This document shows, piece by piece, positions 43,695-54,398 of a stretch of 64,000 nucleotides of DNA (positions within the stretch are counted from its first letter, which is position 1; the number at the start of each line of letters is the position of its first letter). The position numbers and the translations under genes are program-made. Source of the DNA: an uncultured Sulfitobacter sp. (GTDB taxonomy: Bacteria > Pseudomonadota > Alphaproteobacteria > Rhodobacterales > Rhodobacteraceae); the NCBI GenBank assembly GCA_913060815.1, contig CAJXSZ010000012.1, forward strand, positions 34,533 to 98,532, in the 5' to 3' direction. The notes under the pieces were generated by a model. The model saw only the letters and a program-made list of their open reading frames with translations, did not search any database and was not told the origin of the DNA.

Positions 43695-43996
43695 TCCGTA
43701 GTCTCCTAATAGATATGCCATCCGCACTGTGCGATGGCTCGGCTCGGTCGGTCTGTAATCGAGAGACTGGACGCAAAAGCGGTGGCAGTGGTCTAGATAA
43801 AGATAACGTATGCAGGGGAGTAACTAGCACAAGTTTGCCAAAATTTCAAGAGTACTACGCGAGACTGGCAGGCAGTTGCCTACCTTGCGACAGGTCGAAA
43901 ATTGCTGTGGTGCGGGTCTGGAAAGCGCTAAAGCAATGCATTTTTGCATTGGAATCCGCCAAGCAACTGGATCTCAAGTCCATCGACTCATGTCCC
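43695..43996. other. 302-base gap upstream of the cold-shock gene
   Basis: No coding sequence is evident. It should contain the promoter and leader of the minus-strand cold-shock gene, including the hairpin at 43718-43737, and a short AGGCA-GT-TGCCT palindrome at 43870-43881. I could not pick a convincing -35/-10 pair. Confidence 0.4.
43718..43737 (-). promoter_or_regulatory. Hairpin in the cold-shock gene leader
   Basis: On the minus strand CCATCGCA and TGCGGATGG pair around a three-base loop with one bulged G, 24 bases upstream of the cold-shock start codon. Cold-shock mRNAs often have structured leaders that change with temperature. That this hairpin does so is inference. Confidence 0.35.
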
Positions 43997-44425
43997 TCAG
44001 GTATCCGCTGGTCCAGACGACTCGGTCCTTGTTCTAGGCAATGTAACGTCCGCCGATTCATCTTCCCCCTGCAAGGCCAGCCTCTCTAGCCTGTCCTTCA
44101 GGCGCGCAGCCTTTTGTAGCAGGTTGTTCGGCTGCATCGCTTCGTTTGGAATGCAATGCGTGTTGGTCGGGTTGGATGCCAAGGATACGCCTGCCACGGG
44201 TGGCGTGATCACGCCCTGTCGTAACAGCTGTGTCTGGATGCGATTCGCCATGTCGCGCGGTACTTTCAAGTGCCGCATGAGCATGTCGGTCGTACAGCGG
44301 TTATGCGACCGTGCGATTATCGTCGCTGTAGTTATATGCCGCTGTGCGATTGGTGCCGCCATTGCGGGCAGCGCGGGGGCGGCGAGCAGCGCACTCAGCG
44401 TGCTCAGGAAAAAACGTCTGTTCAT
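43997..44425 (-). CDS. Small exported hypothetical protein
   Basis: The 142-residue product begins with a twin-arginine-like signal (MNRRFFLSTLSALLAAPALP, cleavage near AMA/AP). The mature part has a helical-looking centre (CTTDMLMRHLKVPRDMANRI) and a charged Ser/Thr-rich tail. It contains three cysteines after the signal but no recognisable domain. Start 44425 was preferred to 44446 because it puts the RR motif at the N terminus. No function is proposed. Confidence 0.6.
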   Translation of the reverse strand: MNRRFFLSTLSALLAAPALPAMAAPIAQRHITTATIIARSHNRCTTDMLMRHLKVPRDMANRIQTQLLRQGVITPPVAGVSLASNPTNTHCIPNEAMQPNNLLQKAARLKDRLERLALQGEDESADVTLPRTRTESSGPADT

Positions 44426-44461
44426 GTCTCCAAGGTGGTGCCGCATCGGTCCTGCAGAAAC

Positions 44462-44520
44462 GGGGAAATCAATTCAAATTTCCCCTTGTGGTTGAGGGCC
44501 GCACAATGGCCGCCCTCAAC
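44462..44520 (-). terminator. Two hairpins after ettA
   Basis: Downstream of the minus-strand ettA stop are two inverted repeats: GTTGAGGGC...GCCCTCAAC (44491-44520, nine paired bases) and GGGGAAAT...AATTTCCCC (44462-44485, eight paired bases). Neither is followed by a clear T run, so they may be processing or stability elements rather than a classic terminator. Confidence 0.5.
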
Positions 44521-44528
44521 AGTCTGAT

Positions 44529-46184
<1,656 letters not shown>

Positions 46185-46543
46185 GGTGCGATTCCTCATC
46201 GAGATCTGGTTTGCCCCTGCAATATCTGGCGGGTCGGCAATATTCAACGTCCCGATGCATGCAGGCAGATGAACAGCAATGATACGCGAAAAACGATTCT
46301 ATTTTTCGGAGAGGCACAACTGCTAGTTGCTCATCCGTTGTTTGTAATCATTTCGGGAAAACCCAGTCGAAAAAGGGGAAATTAGTTGCACAATCAGACC
46401 AAAAGGCTGAAATATCCCAAATTTAAGGCAATATGTCGCAGCTGAACCCGTTAATCTAAAAATACCCGTAGGGTGGTTTTCAGTCGTGCTCGCGGGCCAA
46501 CTAGATCGCGTTTTAGATGCGGTCGGGAACAGGGGAAAGAATA
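46185..46543. other. 359-base divergent gap between ettA and the universal stress gene
   Basis: No gene is apparent. It must hold promoters for both neighbours. A CAACT-GCT-AGTTG inverted repeat lies at 46317-46329. The right half is A/T-rich (46340-46460), unlike the surrounding genes. No FNR-type TTGAT-N4-ATCAA site was found. Confidence 0.4.
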
Positions 46544-46984
46544 ATGTCTCAAACAACGCTTATTGTGGGGCTCGACGGATCGGATGCGGGTAAGCGCGCG
46601 CTCGATTTCGCCAAGGCCCGCGCAAAGCTGATCGGCGATTGCCAGATCATGCTTGTCTACGTGATCGAATGGTCTCCCTTCAGCTTTCAAACCGCTGAGG
46701 AGAACGAAAAGCGCCACGCGCGTCGTGAAGAAGAGCTTCAGCTGGCGCACGAGCGGGTCGTTGGCCCCGCTGTTCAGGCCACAACTGCCGAAGGGTGTGC
46801 TGCCACAGGTGTCGTGCAGCACGGTGACGTGGCTGATATCCTCGAAGGTCTGGCGAAAGAGCACAGCGCCTCGCAGATCATTGTGGGCCGCATGGGAGAG
46901 CGCAACATGAAAGAACGTCTGTTCGGAGGCGTGACAGGGCGGCTTGTTGCGGCATCCAGCGTTCCGATTACAGTCATTCCGTAA
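46544..46984 (+). CDS. Universal stress protein (UspA family)
   Basis: A 146-residue Usp-fold protein. It begins MSQTTLIVGLDGSDAGKRAL and has the ATP-binding-type C-terminal motif G-x2-G-x9-G-[ST] in VGRMGERNMKERLFGGVTGR, so this is probably an ATP-binding member. AGGGGAAAG precedes the ATG. The symporter gene starts 12 bases after its stop, suggesting a joint message. Confidence 0.9.
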   Translation: MSQTTLIVGLDGSDAGKRALDFAKARAKLIGDCQIMLVYVIEWSPFSFQTAEENEKRHARREEELQLAHERVVGPAVQATTAEGCAATGVVQHGDVADILEGLAKEHSASQIIVGRMGERNMKERLFGGVTGRLVAASSVPITVIP

Positions 46985-46996
46985 GGGGGAAGCAAG

Positions 46997-48547
46997 ATGA
47001 AACGACTATTTACACTAGCCGCCACTGGCACAGCGTTGAGCCTTCCAACCCTCGCTGCGGCGCAAGAGGCGGCCTCATTCGACCAGCGGGTAAATGATAT
47101 CTTTGCAGGGTCTACAGGCTGGTTTGTGAACCTGATCTTTATGAATCTGCCTGGAACGAATTTTCCGTGGATCGTGCTGTGGCTCGTTGTCGCCGCATCG
47201 ATTTTTACGATCTATTTCGGATTCATTCAGGTCAAAGCGTTCGGTCACGCGATCAAGCTGGTGAAGGGTGACTATTCCGACCCGAAAGACGCGGGTGAGG
47301 TTAGCCATTTTCAGGCTCTGACAACTGCTCTGTCGGGAACGGTCGGCCTCGGAAACATCGCGGGTGTTGCGGTCGCTGTCGGCATCGGTGGACCCGGTGC
47401 CACGTTCTGGATGATTCTCGCTGGTCTCTTGGGGATGGCGTCAAAATTCACGGAATGTACGCTGGGTGTGAAATACCGCAACGAATTCCCGGACGGTACC
47501 GTTTCTGGCGGTCCGATGTACTACATGGTCAAGGGCTTCAAGGAGCGGAACCTGCCTGGTGGTCGGTTCCTGGCGATCGTATTTGCGATCTTCACCATCG
47601 GTGGTGCGCTGGGCGGCGGCAATATGTTCCAAGCCAACCAGGCACATGCGCAAATCACACAGATTACGGGTGATTTCAGCGGCCTCATCACAGGCACGAT
47701 TTTTGCTGTGGTGGTGTTCCTTGTCATTGTTGGCGGCATCAAATCCATCGCTAGCGTGACGGAGAAAGTCGTGCCGTTCATGGGTGTGATGTATGTCATC
47801 GCGGCACTTATTATTCTGCTCGTGAACTATGATCAGATCGGCTGGGCGTTTGGCCAGATATTCGCAGGTGCTTTCACAGGCCTTGGTGTCGCGGGCGGTT
47901 TCGTCGGCGCGCTGATTCAAGGCTTCAAACGGGCCGCGTTCTCGAATGAGGCGGGTGTCGGTTCGGCTGCGATTGCACACTCTGCCGTGCGCACAAAAGA
48001 GCCTGTGACCGAGGGTGTTGTTTCCCTTCTCGAGCCTTTTATCGATACGGTCGTGATCTGTACGATGACGGCGCTTGTGATCACCATCTCCGGTGTATTG
48101 GTCTGGGATGCCGAGACTGGCCGCTACCTGCTTAACGAGGCGGGCACAGCAATCCAGACGGCAGATGGCTCTTCTGGTGTCGCGTTGACGTCGGCAGCGT
48201 TCGCCAGTGGCTTTAGCTGGTTTCCGTATGTGCTGGCGGTTGCAGTGATTCTGTTCGCCTTCTCTACTATGATTTCATGGAGCTATTACGGCCTCAAAGC
48301 ATGGACCTACCTTTTCGGGGAAGGCAAGACGACCGAGCTGATCTTCAAGCTCATCTTCTGCTTCTTCATCATCGTGGGCGCCGCGGCACAACTCGGCGCG
48401 GTTATCGATTTCTCGGATGCGATGATCTTTGCCATGGCGGTGGTCAACATCACGGCGCTCTATTGCCTGATGCCCATCGTCAAGCGTGAGATGAACAGCT
48501 ATTTTGATCGTTTGAAGACGGGTGAAATCATCAAGCACAAGCATTAA
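46997..48547 (+). CDS. Sodium/alanine (AGCS family) symporter
   Basis: The 516-residue protein has about ten helices and the AGCS signature (TALSGTVGLGNIAGVAVAVG, then GGPGATFWMI), with FSNEAGVGSAAIAHSAVRT later. It imports alanine or glycine with sodium. Unusually, it starts with a signal-peptide-like segment (MKRLFTLAATGTALSLPTLAAAQE), a feature seen in some marine bacterial members. GGGGG precedes the ATG. A GC-rich hairpin follows the stop. Confidence 0.93.
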   Translation: MKRLFTLAATGTALSLPTLAAAQEAASFDQRVNDIFAGSTGWFVNLIFMNLPGTNFPWIVLWLVVAASIFTIYFGFIQVKAFGHAIKLVKGDYSDPKDAGEVSHFQALTTALSGTVGLGNIAGVAVAVGIGGPGATFWMILAGLLGMASKFTECTLGVKYRNEFPDGTVSGGPMYYMVKGFKERNLPGGRFLAIVFAIFTIGGALGGGNMFQANQAHAQITQITGDFSGLITGTIFAVVVFLVIVGGIKSIASVTEKVVPFMGVMYVIAALIILLVNYDQIGWAFGQIFAGAFTGLGVAGGFVGALIQGFKRAAFSNEAGVGSAAIAHSAVRTKEPVTEGVVSLLEPFIDTVVICTMTALVITISGVLVWDAETGRYLLNEAGTAIQTADGSSGVALTSAAFASGFSWFPYVLAVAVILFAFSTMISWSYYGLKAWTYLFGEGKTTELIFKLIFCFFIIVGAAAQLGAVIDFSDAMIFAMAVVNITALYCLMPIVKREMNSYFDRLKTGEIIKHKH

Positions 48548-48581
48548 GCGAGATTGACAAATGGCGGGTCATACCGTCCCT

Positions 48582-48607
48582 TCGGCCCCTGAGTAATCTC
48601 GGGGGCC
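48582..48607 (+). terminator. GC-rich hairpin between symporter and nadD
   Basis: CGGCCCCTGAG (48582-48592) pairs with CTCGGGGGCCG (48597-48607) around a TAAT loop, with one G-T wobble. Only a short T-rich stretch follows. The hairpin ends nine bases before the nadD ATG and contains the only G-rich ribosome-site-like bases for nadD. Confidence 0.6.
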
Positions 48608-48616
48608 GTTCTCATT

Positions 48617-49219
48617 ATGCGCCATGATATTCCATATGCTGCGGCCGGTCAGGTGATCGGATTGCTGGGCGGATCGTTCGATCCCGCGCACGCGGGCCAC
48701 GCGCACATCACGCGTGAGGCGCTAAAGCGCTTTGGATTGGATCAGGTCTGGTGGCTGGTCAGCCCGGGTAATCCGCTTAAAAAGCATGGACCTGCGCCGA
48801 TCGAGGCGAGGCTGGCCAAAGCACGGCGCGTTATTGACCATCCGCGTGTGCAGGTGACGGACATCGAGGCGCGTTTAGGAACGCACTATACCGCTGAGAC
48901 AATAAGCGGATTACAAAAGCTCTACCCCAACCAGCGGTTCGTCTGGCTTATGGGTGCCGATAACCTCACGCAGTTCCATCTGTGGCAGGATTGGCGCCGC
49001 ATCGCCGAGACGGTGCCAATGGGCATTCTTGCAAGGCCGGGGCAGCGCATTTCGGCACGGACAAGCAAAGCCGCATCGCTTTACGCGCCGTACCGCATTG
49101 CAGGTCGCTATAGCCATTTGCTGGGCCGTGCACGCGCACCTGCATGGTGCTTTGTGAATGTACCCATGATGGATGTCTCGTCCTCGGCGATCCGTGCCTC
49201 TGGCGGCTGGTCAGCGTAG
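48617..49219 (+). CDS. nadD: Nicotinate-nucleotide adenylyltransferase
   Basis: NadD adenylates nicotinate mononucleotide in NAD synthesis, upstream of the NadE step encoded at 20089. The 200-residue product has the nucleotidyltransferase motif [18 protein letters not shown] and [20 protein letters not shown], and ends with the ISSTxIR-like [10 protein letters not shown]. Alphaproteobacterial NadD proteins commonly start ten or so residues before the GGSF motif, supporting ATG 48617. Its 3' end overlaps the convergent exporter gene by nine bases. Confidence 0.92.
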   Translation: MRHDIPYAAAGQVIGLLGGSFDPAHAGHAHITREALKRFGLDQVWWLVSPGNPLKKHGPAPIEARLAKARRVIDHPRVQVTDIEARLGTHYTAETISGLQKLYPNQRFVWLMGADNLTQFHLWQDWRRIAETVPMGILARPGQRISARTSKAASLYAPYRIAGRYSHLLGRARAPAWCFVNVPMMDVSSSAIRASGGWSA

Positions 49220-50035
49220 CCGCGCAGAAGCGAGGCCCGCGGTCAGGATCACAATCAGGCCCGCCCATGTCCAGACATTCGGTAAATCGCCAAAGATGGC
49301 CCACCCGAGGCCCACTGCGGCGACCAGTTGGAAATAGACAAGTGGCGCGATGCGTGTGGCCGGGATCAGTTTGTAGGCATACAAAAGCAAGAGGTTACCC
49401 AACATTGAACACAGTGCTGAAGTGACAGTCAGGGCAACGACGATTCCGTTGAATTCCGGAAGTGCATTTAGGCCGAAGGGGAGCAAAAGCAGGGCTGCGA
49501 TGACAAGCTGGGTAAAAGTCATCGCAAGCGGGGTCCCAAGCCCGCCGAGCCAGCGCGACATCGTCAGGAAGACGCCGTAACTTGCGCCTGCGGTTAAAGC
49601 CCAGAGTACGCCCGCGCCCGTTTCCACACCAGGTCGCACAACAATCAGCACGCCGAAAAAGCCCAAAATGATCAGCGCCGAGCGTGTCGGCGTCACTGGT
49701 TCACGCAGGAAGATCACGGCCAACACATAGCTGATCAACGGTCCGACAAAGAATGCGGCGAAAACGGTCGCTATGTCTTCGATCTGGAGCGCTCTCTGGA
49801 TGCAAGTAATTCCAGCAGCCAGAACAGCGGCGCGTACCCAGATTCGCCAGTTTCCCAACAGCGCCCAAGCGCTACGGCTGATAAACGGCGTGATAAGGAA
49901 TGCGCCGACCAAAAACCGCGACCATGCCACAAAAATGGGGGCTGTGTTGTAAGTGCCTGTCAGTAGTTTACCTGCGCTGTCCCCCGCAGGGATCAGCGAC
50001 ATCGCCAGAAACATGATGAGAACCGCGCGCTGCAT
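49211..50035 (-). CDS. DMT-family (EamA) transporter
   Basis: The 274-residue protein has about ten hydrophobic helices, with repeated EamA halves (for example [20 protein letters not shown] and [20 protein letters not shown]). DMT transporters export metabolites or amino acids; the substrate is unknown. It meets nadD tail to tail with a nine-base overlap and is divergent from the carboxypeptidase gene. Confidence 0.85.
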   Translation of the reverse strand: MQRAVLIMFLAMSLIPAGDSAGKLLTGTYNTAPIFVAWSRFLVGAFLITPFISRSAWALLGNWRIWVRAAVLAAGITCIQRALQIEDIATVFAAFFVGPLISYVLAVIFLREPVTPTRSALIILGFFGVLIVVRPGVETGAGVLWALTAGASYGVFLTMSRWLGGLGTPLAMTFTQLVIAALLLLPFGLNALPEFNGIVVALTVTSALCSMLGNLLLLYAYKLIPATRIAPLVYFQLVAAVGLGWAIFGDLPNVWTWAGLIVILTAGLASARLR

Positions 50036-50119
50036 TCGAAATGCGCTACCACGTATCTGAAATCAAAGGAAACGTGATTTATCCGCGCTTGTAGCTATCG
50101 CCTCACTTAGGGTAATCCT

Positions 50120-51622
50120 GTGGATATGAAACGCTATTTTTCACGACGAAACTTTCTGGGATCAGCCGCTGCTGCGGGCCTAATGGGCGCGCAGGCGGCG
50201 CAGGCGGCTACGCCGACGACATCCCTGCGCCCCGTGATGCGGGGGGAAGATTTCTTCAAACGTGCAGTGCGCAGTGTCGAAGATATTCTGGGCGAGGCAA
50301 AGCTGGTCGGCAAAGTTTCATTTGCGGTCTCGGATGCGAAAACCGGACTTGGGCTTGAATCCAAAGACGCCGCGACCGCGCGCCCGCCTGCCAGTGTAAC
50401 CAAGGCGATAACAGCACTTTACGCACTAGATGCGCTTGGACCTGATCACCGTTTCGAGACGCGACTGATCGCGACGGGTGGCGTTGAGGGTGGCGAAGTG
50501 CAAGGTGACTTGGTCCTTGTGGGCGGCAGCGACCCGACGCTTGATACCGACATTCTCGGCCGGATGGCAGCAAATCTCAAAGCGGCTGGCATCATCGGTG
50601 TCAAAGGGGGGTTCAAAGTATACGAAGCAAGCCTTCCCGTGCTCGCGCGAATCGATCCCAAGCAACCCGATCAAGTCGGCTACAATCCTGGCGTCTCTGG
50701 TCTGGCACTTAACTACAACCGCGTGCATTTCGAATGGAAACGCGCGAGTGGCCAATACACCGTCACGATGGAGGGGCGCACCGAGCGTTATCGTCCCGCT
50801 GTGCAAATGGCCTCCATGACAATCCGTGACCGCGGCACGCCAGTCTATGCTTACGAAAGTCGGAATGGAAAAGACGTCTGGAGCGTTGCGCGTGGTGCGC
50901 TGGGCAACAGTGGGGCACGTTGGTTGCCAGTACGTAAACCGGGGCTTTATGCGGGCGAAGTGTTCCAGACGCTCGCAGGTTCAAATGGCATCCGTCTGGG
51001 CAAGCCGCAAATGATTGATGTCGTGCCAGCGGGGGATGTCCTTGTGCGGCATCAAAGCGACGATCTGCGCCGCATTCTACGCGACATGCTGAAGTGGTCC
51101 ACGAACCTCACTGCTGAAATGATGGGCCTTGCCGCGACTGTGGCGCGGGGCACGAAACCCGCAAGTCTAAAAGCCTCGGCAGAGCAAATGAACGTCTGGG
51201 CGCGCGCCAATCTGGGGATGCAGTCGGCGGCTTTGGTTGATCATTCAGGCCTTGGCGATGACAGTCGCGTCACGGCAGCAGATATGGTCACTGCCTTGAT
51301 CAAGGTCCGCGACGAGGGATTGCGCGATATCCTCAAACCAATTGCGATGCGCGACGAGAAGCGTCGTGTGATCAACGATCATCCAATCAAGGTGGACGCG
51401 AAAACCGGCACGCTGAATTTCGTCTCGACGCTGGCAGGCTATCTGACGGGGCCTGACGGGACCGAGATGGCGTTCGCTATTTTCGCCGCCGACGAGGGCA
51501 TACGCGCCACGCTCAGCCGTGCCGAGCGCGAAGGCCCGCCAGGGGGCAAGACTTGGAACAGGCGCGCCAAACGGATGCAACAACAGCTCATTGAACGCTG
51601 GGGTGTCCTCTACGGGGCCTAG
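50120..51622 (+). CDS. dacB: D-alanyl-D-alanine carboxypeptidase/endopeptidase (PBP4, S13 family)
   Basis: The 500-residue low-molecular-mass penicillin-binding protein trims or cleaves peptidoglycan cross-links. It has a twin-arginine signal (SRRNFLGSAAAAGLMGAQAA) and the S13 active-site motifs: SxxK as SVTK in PASVTKAITALY, SxN as STN in KWSTNLTAEMMG, and KTG in DAKTGTLNFVS. GTG at 50120 lies eight bases after AGGG; ATG at 50126 is the alternative. A Tat route is unusual for PBP4, which is often Sec-exported. Confidence 0.92.
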   Translation: MDMKRYFSRRNFLGSAAAAGLMGAQAAQAATPTTSLRPVMRGEDFFKRAVRSVEDILGEAKLVGKVSFAVSDAKTGLGLESKDAATARPPASVTKAITALYALDALGPDHRFETRLIATGGVEGGEVQGDLVLVGGSDPTLDTDILGRMAANLKAAGIIGVKGGFKVYEASLPVLARIDPKQPDQVGYNPGVSGLALNYNRVHFEWKRASGQYTVTMEGRTERYRPAVQMASMTIRDRGTPVYAYESRNGKDVWSVARGALGNSGARWLPVRKPGLYAGEVFQTLAGSNGIRLGKPQMIDVVPAGDVLVRHQSDDLRRILRDMLKWSTNLTAEMMGLAATVARGTKPASLKASAEQMNVWARANLGMQSAALVDHSGLGDDSRVTAADMVTALIKVRDEGLRDILKPIAMRDEKRRVINDHPIKVDAKTGTLNFVSTLAGYLTGPDGTEMAFAIFAADEGIRATLSRAEREGPPGGKTWNRRAKRMQQQLIERWGVLYGA

Positions 51623-51627
51623 CTGTC

Positions 51628-51686
51628 TTCTTTTGGTTCCAAATATCCCGGGGGAATTGGCCAAAGGCCAAGGGGGCTGGCCCCCT
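51628..51686. repeat. Intergenic repeat, copy 2 (conserved tail plus two hairpins)
   Basis: TTCTTTTGGT, then CCAAATATCCCGGGGG, then two hairpins: TTGGCC-AAA-GGCCAA (51657-51671) and AGGGGG-CTGG-CCCCCT (51671-51686). In inverted orientation this unit matches 36200-36243. It separates the convergent carboxypeptidase and TerB-like genes and may serve as a bidirectional transcription end signal. Confidence 0.6.
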
Positions 51687-51700
51687 GTCTCTACCTGAAT

Positions 51701-52129
51701 TTAGCCGAGAGTAAGATGGCGTGCCCGCGCGCCGCGCTCAATCGCTGCTGCATGCAACCGGTCTATGTTTAGCTCATAGCGGATTTCTTCGAGAATGCGC
51801 AGTTCTGCCTCTTCCAGCGTGCCATCTGCGGCCGCCACGTCACAGGCCAGCGCATACGCTGTCTCGTTAAGGCGGTCGGGCAAGGCTTCTTTTATCAACC
51901 CGAACAAGGCATCAAGGCCATCCTCTTGCTCGAACAGGTCAAACACCATCTGGCTTACGGATTGGATACGGTCCACATCGAAGTCTGCGAAAACCGGCAG
52001 CATGTTGACTGCTGTCTGAATCTTGATCAACTCAGCTGTGCCGATGTCTTCGTCCGAGACAGAAACGGCGACCATGACAGCCACAAGACAGTCTTGGGCG
52101 CTAAGTGTAAGGGAGGGGTTGTCGGACAT
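51701..52129 (-). CDS. TerB-family (tellurite-resistance-like) protein
   Basis: From MSDNPSLTLSAQDCLVAVMV at 52129 the product is 142 residues, all helical, with the acidic metal-binding-type pattern VSVSDEDIGTAELIKIQ and the second repeat ACDVAAADGTLEEAELRILE. This matches the TerB/DjlA N-terminal helical domain. Tellurite resistance itself is not implied, since no ter genes are near. A frame extending to 52336 lies over the divergent lysS leader and is discounted. Confidence 0.82.
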   Translation of the reverse strand: MSDNPSLTLSAQDCLVAVMVAVSVSDEDIGTAELIKIQTAVNMLPVFADFDVDRIQSVSQMVFDLFEQEDGLDALFGLIKEALPDRLNETAYALACDVAAADGTLEEAELRILEEIRYELNIDRLHAAAIERGARARHLTLG

Positions 52130-52250
52130 TTTCAAGATTCCTTTACGCAAACAGGCGAGAGCGCAGATTATTGACGGCGGGTGGCTTCGGCAATAGATGA
52201 AGCCGCAGCGGCGCGATAGGGCGCATGTGATTATTTTCGGGAAGTTTGAT

Positions 52251-53831
52251 ATGTCTGAGATGCGGGATGCAGCAATGCAGAGCAAAGCGTGGCCTTTTGA
52301 AGAAGCGCGTCGTCTGCTCAAACGTGTCGGCGGCAAGACGCCCGAGAAGGGGTATGTCCTGTTCGAAACGGGCTATGGTCCCTCCGGCTTGCCCCACATC
52401 GGCACCTTTGGCGAAGTGGCACGCACCACGATGATCCGTCGCGCCTTCGAGGCGATCAGCGATATTCCCACACGGCTTGTCTGTTTTTCTGACGATCTTG
52501 ATGGCATGCGCAAAGTGCCGAGCAATGTGCCCAACCCCGATACGCTGACGGAGCATCTGCAGCGGCCGCTTACCTCCGTGCCAGACCCGTTCGGCGAGTT
52601 CGAGAGCTTTGGTCACCACAACAACGCCATGCTGCGCCGTTTCCTCGATACCTTCGGGTTTGAATACGAGTTCATCTCGGCCACGGAATTCTATGGCACG
52701 GGTCAGTTCGACGAAATTCTGATGCGCGCTGCCGAGAAGTATGACGAGATCATGGAGGTCATGCTCAAATCCTTGCGTGAGGAACGCCGCCAGACTTACT
52801 CAATCTTCCTGCCCATCCATCCTGAGAGCGGGCGGGTGATGTATGTGCCGATGAAGTCTGTCGATGCCAAAGCAGGCACCATTACCTTTGACACCGAGAA
52901 CGGCGAAGAGATGACCCTGCCTGTTACGGGCGGCAACGTGAAGCTTCAGTGGAAGCCCGACTTCGGAGCGCGCTGGGCAGCACTTGGCGTAGATTTCGAG
53001 ATGTACGGTAAGGATCACAGCACCAACACGCCGATCTACGATAAGATTTGTCGTATCCTCGGGGCGCGCGCGCCAGAGCATTTCAGCTATGAGTTGTTCC
53101 TTGATCAGGATGGCCACAAGATTTCCAAGACGTCCGGCAATGGTCTGTCGATTGACGAATGGCTTACCTATGCGAGCGCGGAATCGCTGTCGTATTTCAT
53201 GTATCTCAAGCCCAAGACCGCCAAGCGGATGTATTTCGACGTGATCCCGAAGGCCGTGGACGAATATCACCAGCAATTGCGCGCCTTTGAGACACAAGAT
53301 GTCAAAGGTCAGCTTAATAATCCCGTCTGGCACATCCACAGCGGTGACGTGCCCAAGTCTGATATGGTCGTGCCGTTTTCGATGTTGCTGAACCTCGCGT
53401 CTGTGTCTTCGGCTGAGGATAAGGGCCAGCTTTGGGGCTTTATCCAGCGCTATGCGCCCGATGCTACACCGCAAAACAATCCGGGCATGGATAAGGCGGC
53501 CGAGTTCGCGGTGCGGTATTACAATGACTTTGTGAAGCCTGCCAAAGTCTTCCGCGCACCCAACGATCTGGAGCGTGAAGCCCTACAAGATCTGCGCGCA
53601 CAGTTGGCCGCGTGGGACGGTGGTCTTGATGCCGAAGCGCTGCAAACGATGGTCTTTGCTGTAGGTAAGGAGCGGTTTGACCCGCTGCGTGACTGGTTCA
53701 CGGCGCTCTATGAAGTACTTCTCGGGGCATCTCAGGGGCCGCGCTTTGGCGGTTTCATCGCGCTTTACGGTGTGGACGAAACGGTTGCCCTCATTGATGA
53801 CGCATTGGCGGGAAAGCTCGTCCAAAGCTGA
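52251..53831 (+). CDS. lysS: Lysine--tRNA ligase, class I
   Basis: The 526-residue enzyme is the archaeal-type class I LysRS also found in many alphaproteobacteria, unrelated to the class II enzyme of E. coli. The HIGH motif appears as HIGTFGE and KMSKS as [15 protein letters not shown] and YGKDHSTN are further hallmarks. The start [19 protein letters not shown] at 52251 has CGGGAAG upstream; a start at 52197 is less likely. It is divergent from the TerB-like gene and 61 bases ahead of the DUF4864 gene. Confidence 0.95.
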   Translation: MSEMRDAAMQSKAWPFEEARRLLKRVGGKTPEKGYVLFETGYGPSGLPHIGTFGEVARTTMIRRAFEAISDIPTRLVCFSDDLDGMRKVPSNVPNPDTLTEHLQRPLTSVPDPFGEFESFGHHNNAMLRRFLDTFGFEYEFISATEFYGTGQFDEILMRAAEKYDEIMEVMLKSLREERRQTYSIFLPIHPESGRVMYVPMKSVDAKAGTITFDTENGEEMTLPVTGGNVKLQWKPDFGARWAALGVDFEMYGKDHSTNTPIYDKICRILGARAPEHFSYELFLDQDGHKISKTSGNGLSIDEWLTYASAESLSYFMYLKPKTAKRMYFDVIPKAVDEYHQQLRAFETQDVKGQLNNPVWHIHSGDVPKSDMVVPFSMLLNLASVSSAEDKGQLWGFIQRYAPDATPQNNPGMDKAAEFAVRYYNDFVKPAKVFRAPNDLEREALQDLRAQLAAWDGGLDAEALQTMVFAVGKERFDPLRDWFTALYEVLLGASQGPRFGGFIALYGVDETVALIDDALAGKLVQS

Positions 53832-53892
53832 TTTTCTTGCCCCATCGCTGATGCGCGTTAGCTTATGTGCATCAGCGATGGGGAGAGACGAT

Positions 53893-54294
53893 ATGAAGAC
53901 TGTACTTCTGGCTACGGTTCTTACTGTGGCTTCGACATTAGGAGCCTTCGCGCAAGATACTGAAATCCGCGGCGTGATCAGCGAGCAGTTTGAAGCGTTC
54001 AAGGCCGATGATTTCGCCAAAGCGTTCACATTCGCCAGCCCTGCGATCCAGAGTTTCTTTATGAGCTCCGAGAATTTCGGGCGCATGGTAACGCAAGGCT
54101 ATCCGATGGTTTGGCGGCCCGCGGATGTTGCCTTCCTTGAGTTGCGCGAGGAGGAGGGCATCTACTGGCAAAAGGTCGAGATCAAAGATGAAAAGGGCCG
54201 CTTGCACTATCTTGAATACCGCATGCAGCGCACGCAGGCGGGGTGGCGCATCAATGGCGTCCAGATACTTGATGCTCCGGGTGCGGCGGTCTAA
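53893..54294 (+). CDS. Exported DUF4864-type protein
   Basis: The 133-residue product has a signal peptide (MKTVLLATVLTVASTLGAFA) and a small alpha-plus-beta domain with the family pattern ISEQFEAFKADDFAKAFTFA, FGRMVTQGYPMVWRPADVAF and YRMQRTQAGWRINGVQIL. DUF4864 resembles the SnoaL/NTF2-like fold; no activity is known. GGGGAGAGACG precedes the ATG. The longer frame from 53677 overlaps lysS and is a shadow. Confidence 0.82.
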   Translation: MKTVLLATVLTVASTLGAFAQDTEIRGVISEQFEAFKADDFAKAFTFASPAIQSFFMSSENFGRMVTQGYPMVWRPADVAFLELREEEGIYWQKVEIKDEKGRLHYLEYRMQRTQAGWRINGVQILDAPGAAV

Positions 54295-54398
54295 TGCGCA
54301 ACACCACCGTCACGGTCGTATAGCACTGCATTAAACCTACATTGATATTTCCCTCAGCCTGTCCGGCATTTGCGCCGGCAAGCGCGAAAGGGATACTT

